Shown here: positions 41,715-50,639 of the stretch, one piece after another
Position numbering within the stretch: position 1 is the stretch's first letter
Layout: each line of letters begins with the position of its first letter
Assembly (NCBI GenBank): GCA_039696685.1
Contig: CP155566.1
Location: 1,798,001 to 1,862,000, forward strand
Origin: Vibrio sp. CDRSL-10 TSBA
GTDB lineage: Bacteria; Pseudomonadota; Gammaproteobacteria; Enterobacterales; Vibrionaceae
Direction: 5' to 3'
Length of the DNA stretch: 64,000 bases
Position numbers and translations under genes: made by a program
The notes under the pieces: generated by a model
Database searches by the model: none
What the model was told of the DNA's origin: nothing
The model's input: the letters and a program-made list of their open reading frames with translations, nothing else

Positions 41715-42254
41715 TTACTTCGAGTCGGTGTTGCCAGCGGATAACAGACGAGGGTTGGCAAATTTATTTACGGAGTGAAGTATCAGCCCGAGGCCACTTA
41801 TCGCCATAAACAGAAAGGACAGCGGGATGATGGCTTTGATGATCCACCGAGACGGTAACCCGCCCGGGTCACCTGAGGTTTCCCCCAGTTCAAAGCTTTC
41901 TTTGGCAAAATCAATACCGAAGTAAGCCACCAGCAGACAAAACGGAAGTAAAAACAGTAAGGTGCCTGCAATATCAACCACAGCCTGAGCTTTGTGCGAT
42001 AGCCGCTCATAAATAATATCGACCCGAACATGACCGCCCGCTTTCACGGTATAAGGAATACCAAGCAGGAAAACGGCAGAAAACAGGTGCCATTCCAGCT
42101 CCTGAAAAGCGATGGATACATCATTAAACACATAACGCATCACGACGTCGTACACGACGTTGAGCACCAGCAGAATAAACAGAATACTGGAGACCCATCC
42201 CCAGAAGTCGCTGATACGATTAAACAAGCGCTCAATATAGACCAGACTTCTCAT
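41715..42254 (-). CDS. dctQ: TRAP transporter small permease DctQ
   Basis: A 179-residue membrane protein with four hydrophobic segments; FQELEWHLFSAVFLLGIPYTVKAGGHVRVDIIYERLSHKAQ is the typical DctQ loop. The start at 42254 has AGGGAG six bases upstream; a longer reading to 42293 lacks this. Functions as the scaffold of the TRAP membrane complex with DctM. Confidence 0.9.
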   Translation of the reverse strand: MRSLVYIERLFNRISDFWGWVSSILFILLVLNVVYDVVMRYVFNDVSIAFQELEWHLFSAVFLLGIPYTVKAGGHVRVDIIYERLSHKAQAVVDIAGTLLFLLPFCLLVAYFGIDFAKESFELGETSGDPGGLPSRWIIKAIIPLSFLFMAISGLGLILHSVNKFANPRLLSAGNTDSK

Positions 42255-42348
42255 TTCAAACTCCCTGAAACTCGAATATAAGCTCCGTGACATCAGTAAA
42301 ACACGGAGCTTGGTTTATTATTATCAGGTTAATGCTTCAGCCCAGACT

Positions 42349-43438
42349 CTACTGTTCACTATTGAGGTAAGCACGCATTGAAATGTCGGTCCAGGCACGA
42401 ACGTCTTTCATATACTTGGCCTGGGATTCCTGAATTTCTTTTGCTTCAGGATCAGCTGCCGCATGTTGAGCTAACAGACGATCATTGGCCTCGCGCAGCG
42501 CTTTAATAACTTGTGGCGGGAAAGTTTTGACCTTCACATCCGGGTATTCAGTGGTGATGGACGCCCAGTTCTTACCACTTTCATGCACAGACTGGATATA
42601 CATGTCATAGGCCGCGTCACGCATGGCAACACGCAGGATTTCCTGCAGGTCCGCAGGCAGACGTTCCCAGCTGCGTTTATTAATCAGGAACTGCAGTTTC
42701 TGTCGCCGGCTCATGCCAGCCGGTGTAGTAATAAGGGGCGATTTTGTGGAAGCCCATACGCAGGTCAAGTGAAGGACCTACCCATTCCAGCGCATCGATA
42801 GTACGTCGCTCCAGAGAGGTGTACAGCTCTCCTGGGGCAATGTTCGTCGGTTTCGCACCCAACTCAGCCAACACTTCACCGGCAAAACCCGGAATACGCA
42901 TTTTAAGACCTTGCAGATCTTCTACTGAGTTGATCTCTTTCTGGAACCAGCCACCCATCTGTACATCAGTGTTACCGCCGGGGAAAGACAACATGTTGTG
43001 CGGTGCGTACACTTTCTCCATCAGTTCCATACCGCCGCCATGGTAGAACCAGGCGTACTGTTCAGGTGCGGTCATGCCAAACGGCATGGAAGTGAAGTAG
43101 AGGGTATTCGGCACTTTGCCTTTCCAGTAATAAGAAGCCGAGTGCCCCATGTCGTACTGACCAGATTTGACCATATCAAACACGCCCAGCGGCGCTTTGT
43201 GTTTGTTGGCGGAATCAATCCGGATCTGCAGACGACCATTTGACATTTTCTCTGCCATGGCAGCCATATTTTTCGTGGTATCGCCAAAAACCGGAAAATT
43301 CGGACCCCAGGTTTCGGCAAGTTTCAGGCGATACACTTTTTCAGCAGCGCTTACATTGGCAGTAAACAGAGTAAAACAGGCAGTGACAGCAACCACTCCG
43401 GCGGTGACACGTTTTACAGATTTTGAAATCAGACTCAT
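42349..43438 (-). CDS. dctP: TRAP transporter periplasmic binding protein DctP, one frame break
   Basis: About 362 residues after repair, with a Sec signal peptide ending near VSAAEK. DctP features: LKLAETWGPNFPVFGD, KMRIPGFAGEVLAELGAKPTNIAPGELYTSLERRTIDALEWVGPSLD. The NTDVQMGGWF stretch resembles the TakP-like clade that binds 2-oxo acids, so pyruvate or another keto acid is a possible ligand. The frame breaks at 42696-42700 (GTTTC for GTTC); repair gives WHEPATELQFLINKRSWERL. ATG at 43438 has AGGGA seven bases upstream. First gene of dctP-dctQ-dctM. Confidence 0.9.
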
Positions 43439-43581
43439 TTTCACGTCCCTTTGTTTTTATTAAGGCTCTGGTGAGCCTTATCTTCTCCCCTACTTTGGGA
43501 GAACTTAGGTGATGATGAAATGAGCGTGATTACGCAGTAATTAACAGATTTGTAGAGGACTCAAACGAAAGGGTTAGGTAG

Positions 43582-43594
43582 AACTACGTAAGTT
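43582..43594. promoter_or_regulatory. Candidate operator 1 upstream of dctP
   Basis: AACTACGTAAGTT, a near-palindrome 144 bases upstream of the dctP start, similar to a second site 88 bases away. It may bind the NarL-family regulator encoded in this cluster; this is inference. Confidence 0.4.
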
Positions 43595-43669
43595 ATCAAC
43601 GATAAGTTTTACCTATCTGCTTAATTTTACAGGTCAACCAGAAATGTAAATGCGACTAAAGAGTGTCGG

Positions 43670-43681
43670 AACTACGTAGTT
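43670..43681. promoter_or_regulatory. Candidate operator 2 upstream of dctP
   Basis: AACTACGTAGTT, a perfect 12-bp palindrome. TACGTA is shared with site 1 at 43582. Confidence 0.4.
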
Positions 43682-43745
43682 GTTTGTCTGCAGGTGACTC
43701 CGGCAAAAAGTTGCCAATTTGTGACAAACGGCAGGAATGAAAACG

Positions 43746-43775
43746 AAAAAAGCTCCGACACGCGGAGCTTTTTTG
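43746..43775 (-). terminator. Intrinsic terminator of the winged-helix-like gene at 43805-44194
   Basis: AAAAAAGCTCCG-ACA-CGCGGAGCTTTTTT. A and T runs flank both sides, but the minus-strand gene ending at 43805 is the one it can serve. Confidence 0.8.
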
Positions 43776-43804
43776 CAAACAATAGTTATCCGAAACAGAT
43801 GACG

Positions 43805-44194
43805 TTAAATCGCTTTGTAGATAACTTTGTTACCTGAAAGTTGCTCTTTAACGACCAGGTTTTCGTCCAGTAGTTTTTTCAGAGCGCCGGTTGCCCAAGA
43901 AGCCGCTTTGGTATCTTCCTGACCTGCAGCCAGACCAATCGACTTAGGATTGATGCCTTCAGCATTGGCGGCAACGATGTCCAGCACCTGTTGCTGTTTT
44001 GGAGTTAATGCTACGTCTACTTTTTTCGCTGCTGCTACTTGTTCGGCCACTGGCTTAACCGCGGCTTTCTTTTCAACAACAGGTTTTGCAGTTGCAGGCT
44101 TTGCTGTTTTCGGCGCTGAAGCAAGGTTTGCTGCAATCGCTTTAATGCGTTTTTGCAGTTTAGCCTGCACGTTACGCTTATGAGCAAGTCTCAT
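43805..44194 (-). CDS. Basic Ala/Lys/Pro-rich protein with C-terminal winged-helix-like domain, unknown function
   Basis: A 129-residue basic protein. The first 25 residues are cationic (MRLAHKRNVQAKLQKRIK), then a low-complexity linker of Ala, Lys and Pro (about 25-60), then a compact domain (LTPKQQQVLDIVAANAEGINPKSIGLAAGQEDTKAASWATGALKKLLDENLVVKEQL) with the helix pattern of a small winged helix. The linker resembles those of histone-like DNA-binding proteins. Nucleic-acid binding is inferred. ATG at 44194 is chosen because GGAGA lies nine bases upstream; two in-frame starts exist further up. Confidence 0.65.
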   Translation of the reverse strand: MRLAHKRNVQAKLQKRIKAIAANLASAPKTAKPATAKPVVEKKAAVKPVAEQVAAAKKVDVALTPKQQQVLDIVAANAEGINPKSIGLAAGQEDTKAASWATGALKKLLDENLVVKEQLSGNKVIYKAI

Positions 44195-44415
44195 CGAGTA
44201 TGTCTCCATTTCACTGCACAAAGCGCAGTGGTGAAAATTTGAAGCGCGTTTTATATCAAAATTCGTCAGCCTTTTGTAGGGTGTTGGTCAAGTTAGGCTA
44301 CAAAAACACGATATTCGGCCATGATTGACTACAATTTAGACATGCATCCAACTGATCCCTTGTTGCACTACTGAGTATAAATACAGAGAAATAACAGCCA
44401 ATTGCCGTGAACCTT

Positions 44416-45090
44416 ATGCAAACAGTTCATTTATCCAACCATCATTTTGATCTGCGCTCACCCTACCTGCGCATGATTGGTTTTATTGTCATCATCTCGA
44501 CCTTGTTTCTGGTCATTCTTGCTCCGGGGTGGCAACAGGCACTTTTGTCTCTCATTGCTATGTGCATATTGTGTGGCAGCGGCTACTGGCTGATCAGAAA
44601 AAGCTGGATCGGTTATACGCTGACACCGACCCATTTTCAGCAGCACCTGTTTCATGGTGGCTGGGTCGTAAAGTGGAATAACATCAGCGCGATAGGCATT
44701 TGCAGTTATGAACAGGAAGGGTGGCATCAACCTCTGCCCTGGATTGGCATACGACTCAAAAGCTATGAGCCCTACCTGGACGCCATTTGCCCGCGTATTG
44801 CCACCGAGATCCTGCTCAGGCAGCGGGCACTGCTTTATCTTGGTGCCAGACAACACAACCAGCATCATCAGTTTGAAGACATGGTGCTGAACAGCCGTCC
44901 GTTTTGCGAACATGGCGGAAAAATGTACCGCGGTCTGATGGCGATGCTTGCCAATCGCATGTGCTATCAGCGCCGCTTTTACGGCTATGATGTGTTTATT
45001 GCCAGCAGTGATTTAGATCGCAGCGCGGAGGAGTTTGTCGGTCTGACCCGGCGCTATCTTGCCGCAGCCGAGCCAGAAACCTTTACCTGA
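44416..45090 (+). CDS. DUF2982 family membrane protein
   Basis: About 224 residues. Two N-terminal membrane helices (MIGFIVIISTLFLVILAPG; ALLSLIAMCILCGSGYWLI) are followed by a cytosolic domain with a PH-like start (YTLTPTHFQQHLFHGGWVVKWNNISAIGIC). I place it in DUF2982, a Vibrio/gammaproteobacterial family without known role. The start is ATG 44416 or GTG 44407; neither has a good ribosome site. Confidence 0.65.
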   Translation: MQTVHLSNHHFDLRSPYLRMIGFIVIISTLFLVILAPGWQQALLSLIAMCILCGSGYWLIRKSWIGYTLTPTHFQQHLFHGGWVVKWNNISAIGICSYEQEGWHQPLPWIGIRLKSYEPYLDAICPRIATEILLRQRALLYLGARQHNQHHQFEDMVLNSRPFCEHGGKMYRGLMAMLANRMCYQRRFYGYDVFIASSDLDRSAEEFVGLTRRYLAAAEPETFT

Positions 45091-45105
45091 TCACAGTGCA
45101 GGAAA

Positions 45106-45192
45106 TTAACGGATTCCGAATCCTGAGTTAACGTGTCTAAGGACTAAGTTAACGGAGTATGAGGACTAGGTTAACGGAGTCTGAGGGCTCTG
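45106..45192. repeat. 21-22-bp tandem repeat, four diverged copies
   Basis: Units begin TTAACGGATTCCGAATCC, TTAACGTGTCTAAGGACT, TTAACGGAGTATGAGGACT and TTAACGGAGTCTGAGGGCT. It fills the gap between the convergent DUF2982 and ycbL genes, where a terminator would be expected. Confidence 0.75.
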
Positions 45193-45209
45193 CAGACCGT
45201 CCAACGTAA

Positions 45210-45866
45210 TCAGTACAACGGCATTTCATCGGCAACAAATGGATTGCTGGCGCGCTCGTGACCAAAGGTGGAAATCGGGCCATGACCGGGGACAAAAGTC
45301 ACATCATTACCCATCGGCCACAGTTTAGTTTTGATGGAATTGATCAGGGTATTGAAGTCACCCTGTGGAAAGTCTGTGCGTCCGATACTGCCGTTAAACA
45401 GCACATCACCAACGAAAGCCAGGCGAGCTTCATTGCTGAACAACACAACATGGCCCGGGGTATGACCCGGAGTATGGACAACGTCAAGCACCTGCTGACC
45501 AAAGGTGATGGTATCCCCTTCCTGCAGCCACTGAGACGGCGTAAACGCTTTGGTCAGAGGAAAACCAAACATCTTGCTCTGACCTTCCAGCCCTTGCAGC
45601 CAGAAATCATCGTCCTGATGCGGTCCAACAACGGCGACTCCACCCAGCATATCAGCCAGTGGTTCAGTACCGCCGACATGATCAAGGTGACCATGAGTCA
45701 ACACCAGTTGCTCGACCTTAACACCAAGTTCATCAATCAAGGCTTTGAGTTGCTGAACATCACCACCCGGATCGACAACAATCCCCTGCATGGTTTCATC
45801 ACACCATACAATGGAGCAGTTTTGCGCAAAAGGCGTAACAGGAACGATCTGGTATTTTAAAGACAT
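45210..45866 (-). CDS. ycbL: Metallo-beta-lactamase-fold hydrolase YcbL
   Basis: A 218-residue metallo-hydrolase. Metal ligands are in LTHGHLDHVGG, HTPGHTPGHVV, FVGDVLFNGSIGRTD and FVPGHGPIS. YcbL is a type II glyoxalase-like enzyme that can hydrolyse S-lactoylglutathione-type thioesters; the physiological substrate is uncertain. ATG at 45866 has AAGG eight bases upstream. Its neighbours ycbK and ycbB occur in the same order in E. coli. Confidence 0.88.
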   Translation of the reverse strand: MSLKYQIVPVTPFAQNCSIVWCDETMQGIVVDPGGDVQQLKALIDELGVKVEQLVLTHGHLDHVGGTEPLADMLGGVAVVGPHQDDDFWLQGLEGQSKMFGFPLTKAFTPSQWLQEGDTITFGQQVLDVVHTPGHTPGHVVLFSNEARLAFVGDVLFNGSIGRTDFPQGDFNTLINSIKTKLWPMGNDVTFVPGHGPISTFGHERASNPFVADEMPLY

Positions 45867-45970
45867 GGGCAACCTTGTTCGAAACAATAAATTAAGTTGC
45901 CCGAACTATGACATTCCCGCCTCATTTTGACAAGTTGCGACCCGGATTGTGGATAACTTCCGAGCCTTGT

Positions 45971-46520
45971 TTACGATCCTTGCCAGCGACGCACCGGGCC
46001 AGTATCTATATGGACAAACTGGCTCTTGGGATAGTACCCGACACCGCCCGCGTTGAGACTTAATGCTGCATCATGCACTTGTTTTAGTGACACACCATCA
46101 AGGCGAAAATCGATTGCCTGGCCCAACATATGGAAACTTTTTTTCGCCACACCGGAAGAGCGATTGCGCAACATGGCATTGGTTACCGGCGAACGATAAC
46201 CGGAAATAATCTGAACTTCGCTTTCTACCCCCAATAATTGCTGAATGCGAGAAATCTGATCGAACAGATTTTTATCCATCGGATGGGTTTCGTCCTGGCG
46301 GAAATCACGGCAAATGTGATTCAGACGTTGTAACTCAGAACGCACATAGCGCTGACCATTAAAATAACAAGATTCTAATGATTCACCGGTATGCAGGTTA
46401 TTCAGAGCCAACACACGAGGTTTATGGGGATAAGAAGCATGGGCTATGCCCGGAGCGCAGGTTGCAAGCACCAAACCAGAAACCGGCGAACTTTAAAAAA
46501 TCGCGACGTGACAGACTCAA
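45971..46520 (-). CDS. ycbK: YcbK, Tat-exported DUF882 peptidase-like protein, one frame break in the signal peptide
   Basis: About 182 residues after repair, the same length as E. coli YcbK. The repaired N terminus LSLSRRDFLKFAGSGLVLATC is a twin-arginine signal (SRRDFLK). The mature part is an M15/DUF882 zinc-peptidase fold: EVQIISGYRSPVTNAMLR, KKSFHMLGQAIDFRL and FVHIDTGPVRRW. The break lies at 46479-46483 (GAAAC for GAAC). Without repair the gene appears to start internally and its export signal is missed. The start is a TTG at 46520 with AGGTG upstream. Probable periplasmic peptidoglycan hydrolase. Confidence 0.85.
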
Positions 46521-46699
46521 AACAACACCTTTAAACTACGGAATTCGATCTTAATAATCCGGCAAACTACCGGACTCCTCAGACAAGATCAAATGCATAA
46601 TTTGTGCTAGTTTGGTCACAAAATGTCACAAGATAAGTTTACTATTTGACCAATAAAGGGATTTTCCCTGTGTCATTTTTTCGCAAATTTAGATTTGGA

Positions 46700-48253
46700 T
46701 CATCCCCTGTCATTTTTCAGGCGGTCAAAGCGGTAAATATCGTCCCGATAGTGGATGCTTCCGGCCTCGTACCACACCGTTTGATAGATAATATGCACAG
46801 GTATGCGCTTTTTCAGCGGGATCGAATGATTACTTCCCCGCTGATCCTGCATCAAATCTTTATCATTGATTCCCTGCATCTCCAGTAAAGTCAGAGCGAG
46901 GCGATCAGCATGCTCAACCCTGATACAACCGGAGCTGAACGCGCGCGACGGATTATTGAACAGATGTTTGCTCGGTGTGTCATGTAAGTAAATTGCACGC
47001 TTGTTTGGCGTATTAAATTTATACAAACCCAGCGCGTTCTGATTGCCTGACTGCTGACGTAAACGATATGGAAAGGCTTTAGGTTTGACGCTATTCCAGT
47101 CGATCTGAGTCGGGTCCATTTTCTGGCTTGAGTTCCAGCTCTCAATAATATCAATATGATGCCGGCTCAGATAGGTGTGGTCACGTTTAGCCAGCGGCAA
47201 AATATCCTCGACCATAATTTTATAAGGTACATTCCAGGTCGGATTGAGAATCAGAGAATCAAGCCGGGTATTCATCACGGGAGTCGGCCGGCTGACCTTA
47301 CCTACCACCACTTTGGACTGAAACACCTCTTTACCCGAGTGCCAGTACTTAAGTTCGAAGCCGGGAACATTGACCACAATACTGGTGTCAGTATCAGTGG
47401 GCCATAACCGCATCCGCTCCGCATTGATAGCCAGCAAAGCCAAACGATCTTCCAGCTTGAGGTTCAGCCATTTCAGGGTGTTGACGCCGATGAAACCATC
47501 CACTTTCAATCCGTGCATACGCTGAAACTGTTTGACCGGCTCGACCAGAGTATTGTCATACCACGTGACAGCGTCACTCACATCGCTGACATCAATATTG
47601 ACCAGAGCCAGTCGCGTGATCAACGTGCTACGATCCTCGAGACTATCACCGGGCTTCTTAAGTCCGGCCTGCACATAGACCGGCATAATTAATGGCGTTT
47701 GCTGATTCAGGTAACGGTAAGCACTGAGTAGCTGTCGATAGGCGGGATCGGACGGCGCATATTGATCAATCAGCATACTGATGTTTTGCGTACCGATGGC
47801 AATATGCAGATCCAGCAAAGCCTGCTCGCTTGGCTGAGGCAGACTCAACAATTTTTTCTGTTCAAAAAACCAACTCACCCCCTGCTGTGGTGCCTGCTCG
47901 GCATAACTTAAGTAAAGCATCAGCGTGTCGGTCGCCAGCAGATCATATTCGAACCAGTCACCTTGGTTGCGATAATGGATGAGGGCTTGTAACTGACGTT
48001 CAAACAACGGGCTGATATTGGCAAGACGTACCAAATCAAGCTGGCGTTCAAAATGTTGCGTATCCCGCATATCCACCCAGATCAATTGATCATTATTCTG
48101 ATGGTAAATACGTTCTAATTGCCCGGGGAACTGTAACAGTGATTCGACCGAAGAACGCTCTTCAAGCCAACCAAGTTTACTGAAATAGGGAGAAGCAGAC
48201 AGCGGAGTGCTGACACAAATCAGTAAGAAGAAAAGGATACCTAAACGTTGCAT
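46700..48253 (-). CDS. ycbB: L,D-transpeptidase of the YcbB/LdtD type
   Basis: A 517-residue periplasmic enzyme with an N-terminal signal (LGILFFLLICVSTPLSASPY). Order: N-terminal scaffold domain, a peptidoglycan-binding module (EPVKQFQRMHGLKVDGFIGVNTLKWLNL), and a YkuD catalytic domain with YLHDTPSKHLF and SSGCIRVEHADR; the catalytic Cys is residue 443. It forms 3-3 crosslinks in peptidoglycan, the route that allows beta-lactam bypass in E. coli. Shorter than E. coli LdtD (615). It precedes ycbK and ycbL on the same strand. Confidence 0.9.
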   Translation of the reverse strand: MQRLGILFFLLICVSTPLSASPYFSKLGWLEERSSVESLLQFPGQLERIYHQNNDQLIWVDMRDTQHFERQLDLVRLANISPLFERQLQALIHYRNQGDWFEYDLLATDTLMLYLSYAEQAPQQGVSWFFEQKKLLSLPQPSEQALLDLHIAIGTQNISMLIDQYAPSDPAYRQLLSAYRYLNQQTPLIMPVYVQAGLKKPGDSLEDRSTLITRLALVNIDVSDVSDAVTWYDNTLVEPVKQFQRMHGLKVDGFIGVNTLKWLNLKLEDRLALLAINAERMRLWPTDTDTSIVVNVPGFELKYWHSGKEVFQSKVVVGKVSRPTPVMNTRLDSLILNPTWNVPYKIMVEDILPLAKRDHTYLSRHHIDIIESWNSSQKMDPTQIDWNSVKPKAFPYRLRQQSGNQNALGLYKFNTPNKRAIYLHDTPSKHLFNNPSRAFSSGCIRVEHADRLALTLLEMQGINDKDLMQDQRGSNHSIPLKKRIPVHIIYQTVWYEAGSIHYRDDIYRFDRLKNDRG

Positions 48254-48368
48254 GATATTATGCCCATGTCGCCCGCCAATACTTCAGTATGGCAAAAGAT
48301 ATGGGCATATGATAACTCTGACGTGTGTTAAAAATGCGTCGTTTTCATTACGCTCAGGGCATTTACCC

Positions 48369-48425
48369 TGTTTCTGCATTAACGAACTGTTTCTGCATTA
48401 ACGCACTGTTTCAGCATTGACACAC
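48369..48425. repeat. 19-bp tandem repeat, three copies
   Basis: TGTTTCTGCATTAACGAAC, TGTTTCTGCATTAACGCAC and TGTTTCAGCATTGACACAC follow one another without gap, between the DUF1513 stop and the ycbB start. Confidence 0.85.
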
Positions 48426-48454
48426 GATTCCCGTATTGGGAATCTTGCTGCGAC

Positions 48455-49535
48455 TTACACTATCGGCGACCAGTGATTATCCCACTGCACATTGGAGACA
48501 TGCTGAACAGCACGCTCAGGGTAACGATGGTTAATCACTAAGGCCGAGCCGGAGCTCACCTGGAATTCATCACCGTAAACCACCACGCCGGATGCATCAG
48601 GTAATGCAGCCAGCTCAACCAGGTCACCGGTTTGTTTAGACCAGATACCGTAACAGCTTCCCCGTGGCGATGTCGCCAGAATCCATTGTTCGTTCGCCGC
48701 AATACTGGCAATGTAATGGTTGAAACGAGCCCACTGTTCAGGTTTCTGCCCGCAGCGGTTTTAATGCTCCGCCTGAGGTATGCATGGCCAACAATGACGG
48801 GTAATCCTCTGGTTTACCGCGATATTGCTGGCCGCACAGTACCGTGTCACAGCCATCATGCGCAAGATGACGGATACTGAGATGATGGTCAGGCAGCGCC
48901 ACCTGTTCAAGGATTGTCCCGTTCGGAGTCAGGTAAGTCAGGCTGGGCCGCATACTGTCCAGATTAAGGGGTGCACGCCCGTTGGTATGTACGCCGCCGA
49001 CACCAATCACCAGACGATCGTCCGGCATCACGATCACTTCGTGCGGACCAATTCCAAAACCGGAAAACTCAGCGACTTTCTGGTACTGATGGGCGACATC
49101 GTACACACCAATAATGCCACGACTGGTTCCGCGCTCTCCCTCAGTGACATATAACCATTCACCGTCATTGGAATACACCCCATGACCATAATAGTGACGC
49201 TGGTCATCTGCCGGGCGCAGTTGAATCATTTCACCGCTCTGATAATCAAACACCATCAGAAATGTCCCCGGCCGACGTGCGAACGCAGTGGCCTGGGTGA
49301 GTTTAGGATGAACGGCGACTCCGTGTCCGCGCCCCGGCAGAGGCAGTTGCTTGATCGCTTGTCCATTCCGGTCGGCAATCACAGCACTGAACTTATCACG
49401 CCCTTTGATTGCGCAGCCAATCAAGGCTGGCTTCGATGCAGGCTGGCTCGCACAGCCAAACGGCATTACCGGAGCACACGCACCTAATAATGCCGCTTTT
49501 AATAGCGAACGACGGTTTTGATCAGTCACCATCAC
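48455..49535 (-). CDS. DUF1513 family exported protein of the iron cluster, one frame break
   Basis: About 359 residues after repair. An N-terminal twin-arginine signal with Cys (NRRSLLKAALLGACAPVMPFGC) is followed by a likely beta-propeller with repeated blades (AFARRPGTFLMVFDYQSGEM, YSNDGEWLYVTEGE, DDRLVIGVGGVHTNGRAPLNL). DUF1513 genes commonly lie with imelysin and di-haem genes in iron loci. The frame breaks at 48742-48746 (GTTTC for GTTC); repair gives LKPLRAEPEQWARFNHYIAS and a stop at 48455. Overlaps the upstream imelysin gene by 14 bases. Confidence 0.8.
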
Positions 49536-50637
49536 TTGAGTTAAATCCTATTACAACGCCCAGTTCAACCGCGACTTCGTCATGCAGCAGATATTTTAAT
49601 TGTTCCAGCTTGTTATATTGCGACAACACATCACGATAGCCATCTTTGCTTTGCAGCATGTCAAACAAACTCGGATTTTGTGGCCAGGTCGAGACCAGGT
49701 TGGCATACTGGGTTTTGACCCGATCCGCCAGATCATCGAGTTTGCGTGCACGCAGTTCACCATCCAGGCTGCTCAGATAAAGCGTCTGCATCGCTTCAAT
49801 GTTCGCCTTCAAATTCAGCATCGAGGTTTTTGAACGCCAGGACTCGGAAAAATACGGTCGTGGCTGACCGATATTAGCCAGCGGGCGGCTCATTTTCGAC
49901 ATGCTGTACTCAAGCTGATTTGAGAGCAGCGCAATATACGCTGACTGCCAGGTCGGCTCATCCATTTTTGTCCATGGGTTTTGTTGCCAGGCCTGTTCAA
50001 TGATAGCGGCTTTGGTCGCCAGGTTTTCACTGATCGCTGTTACAGCCGGGCAAGCCTTTTCAGGCGCTGACATCAGCGGCGACTGGCTGTCATACAGTGC
50101 CCATTCCAAAGCACCCAATCCCTGCACAGTCACACTTTGCTGAGCAATATCGGCGCTGCTCCAGCTCTGGTTCTGCTTTAGCAGTGCCTGCATCTTACGA
50201 CCTGTGGTGTTCTTTTTATCCGGCCAGAACTGAACGTTCCAGCTCTGTTCAAGAGCAGCAGCCGGGCCACGCTCCTGACCTTGCAGCGCCATCCAGGCAA
50301 GCATGGTACTGTGCCATTGCTGCTTTAATTGTTCGTTGGAACTATAAACCTGTTCGTTGGAACGATTAACCTGTTCACCGGATATATTCGCCTGGTCATC
50401 AGAGACACTTAGCTTGCCGTCAGACAAATCAACAGAACCACAAAAATTGTTCATCGCCCGTTGTAACTGCTCAGCTTCGTTTTTAAAACGATAAGCCGCC
50501 TGATACTCGGCCAGGTAAACCGGCTGGCTGATATGATTGGTCTGCTGCGGTTGTCCCTGGCCAGAGCCATTGCTCTGACAAGCAGAGACAAGCAGTGCTA
50601 AAGCAACCGGTGTTATAGATTTCAATGTCATTGTCAC
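49522..50637 (-). CDS. Imelysin-family lipoprotein
   Basis: A 371-residue lipoprotein (lipobox LALLVSACQ) of the imelysin (peptidase M75/IrpA/EfeO-like) family. GALEWALYDSQSPL takes the place of the GxHAxE motif, so the canonical iron-site histidine is not evident here. Family members are periplasmic and linked to iron handling. Between residues about 83 and 103 a 7-residue unit is repeated three times (SGEQVNR, SNEQVYS, SNEQLKQ), from a 21-bp DNA duplication. It lies between the di-haem gene (gap 2 bases) and DUF1513 (overlap 14). Confidence 0.82.
   Translation of the reverse strand: MTMTLKSITPVALALLVSACQSNGSGQGQPQQTNHISQPVYLAEYQAAYRFKNEAEQLQRAMNNFCGSVDLSDGKLSVSDDQANISGEQVNRSNEQVYSSNEQLKQQWHSTMLAWMALQGQERGPAAALEQSWNVQFWPDKKNTTGRKMQALLKQNQSWSSADIAQQSVTVQGLGALEWALYDSQSPLMSAPEKACPAVTAISENLATKAAIIEQAWQQNPWTKMDEPTWQSAYIALLSNQLEYSMSKMSRPLANIGQPRPYFSESWRSKTSMLNLKANIEAMQTLYLSSLDGELRARKLDDLADRVKTQYANLVSTWPQNPSLFDMLQSKDGYRDVLSQYNKLEQLKYLLHDEVAVELGVVIGFNSSDGD
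50330..50392. repeat. 21-bp in-frame tandem repeat within the imelysin lipoprotein gene
   Basis: Three units share TGTTCGTTGGAACTATAAAC-like sequence (starts 50330, 50351, 50372), the third more diverged. It encodes the SNEQ-type heptads and resembles the intergenic duplications in size. Confidence 0.7.
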
Positions 50638-50639
50638 AC

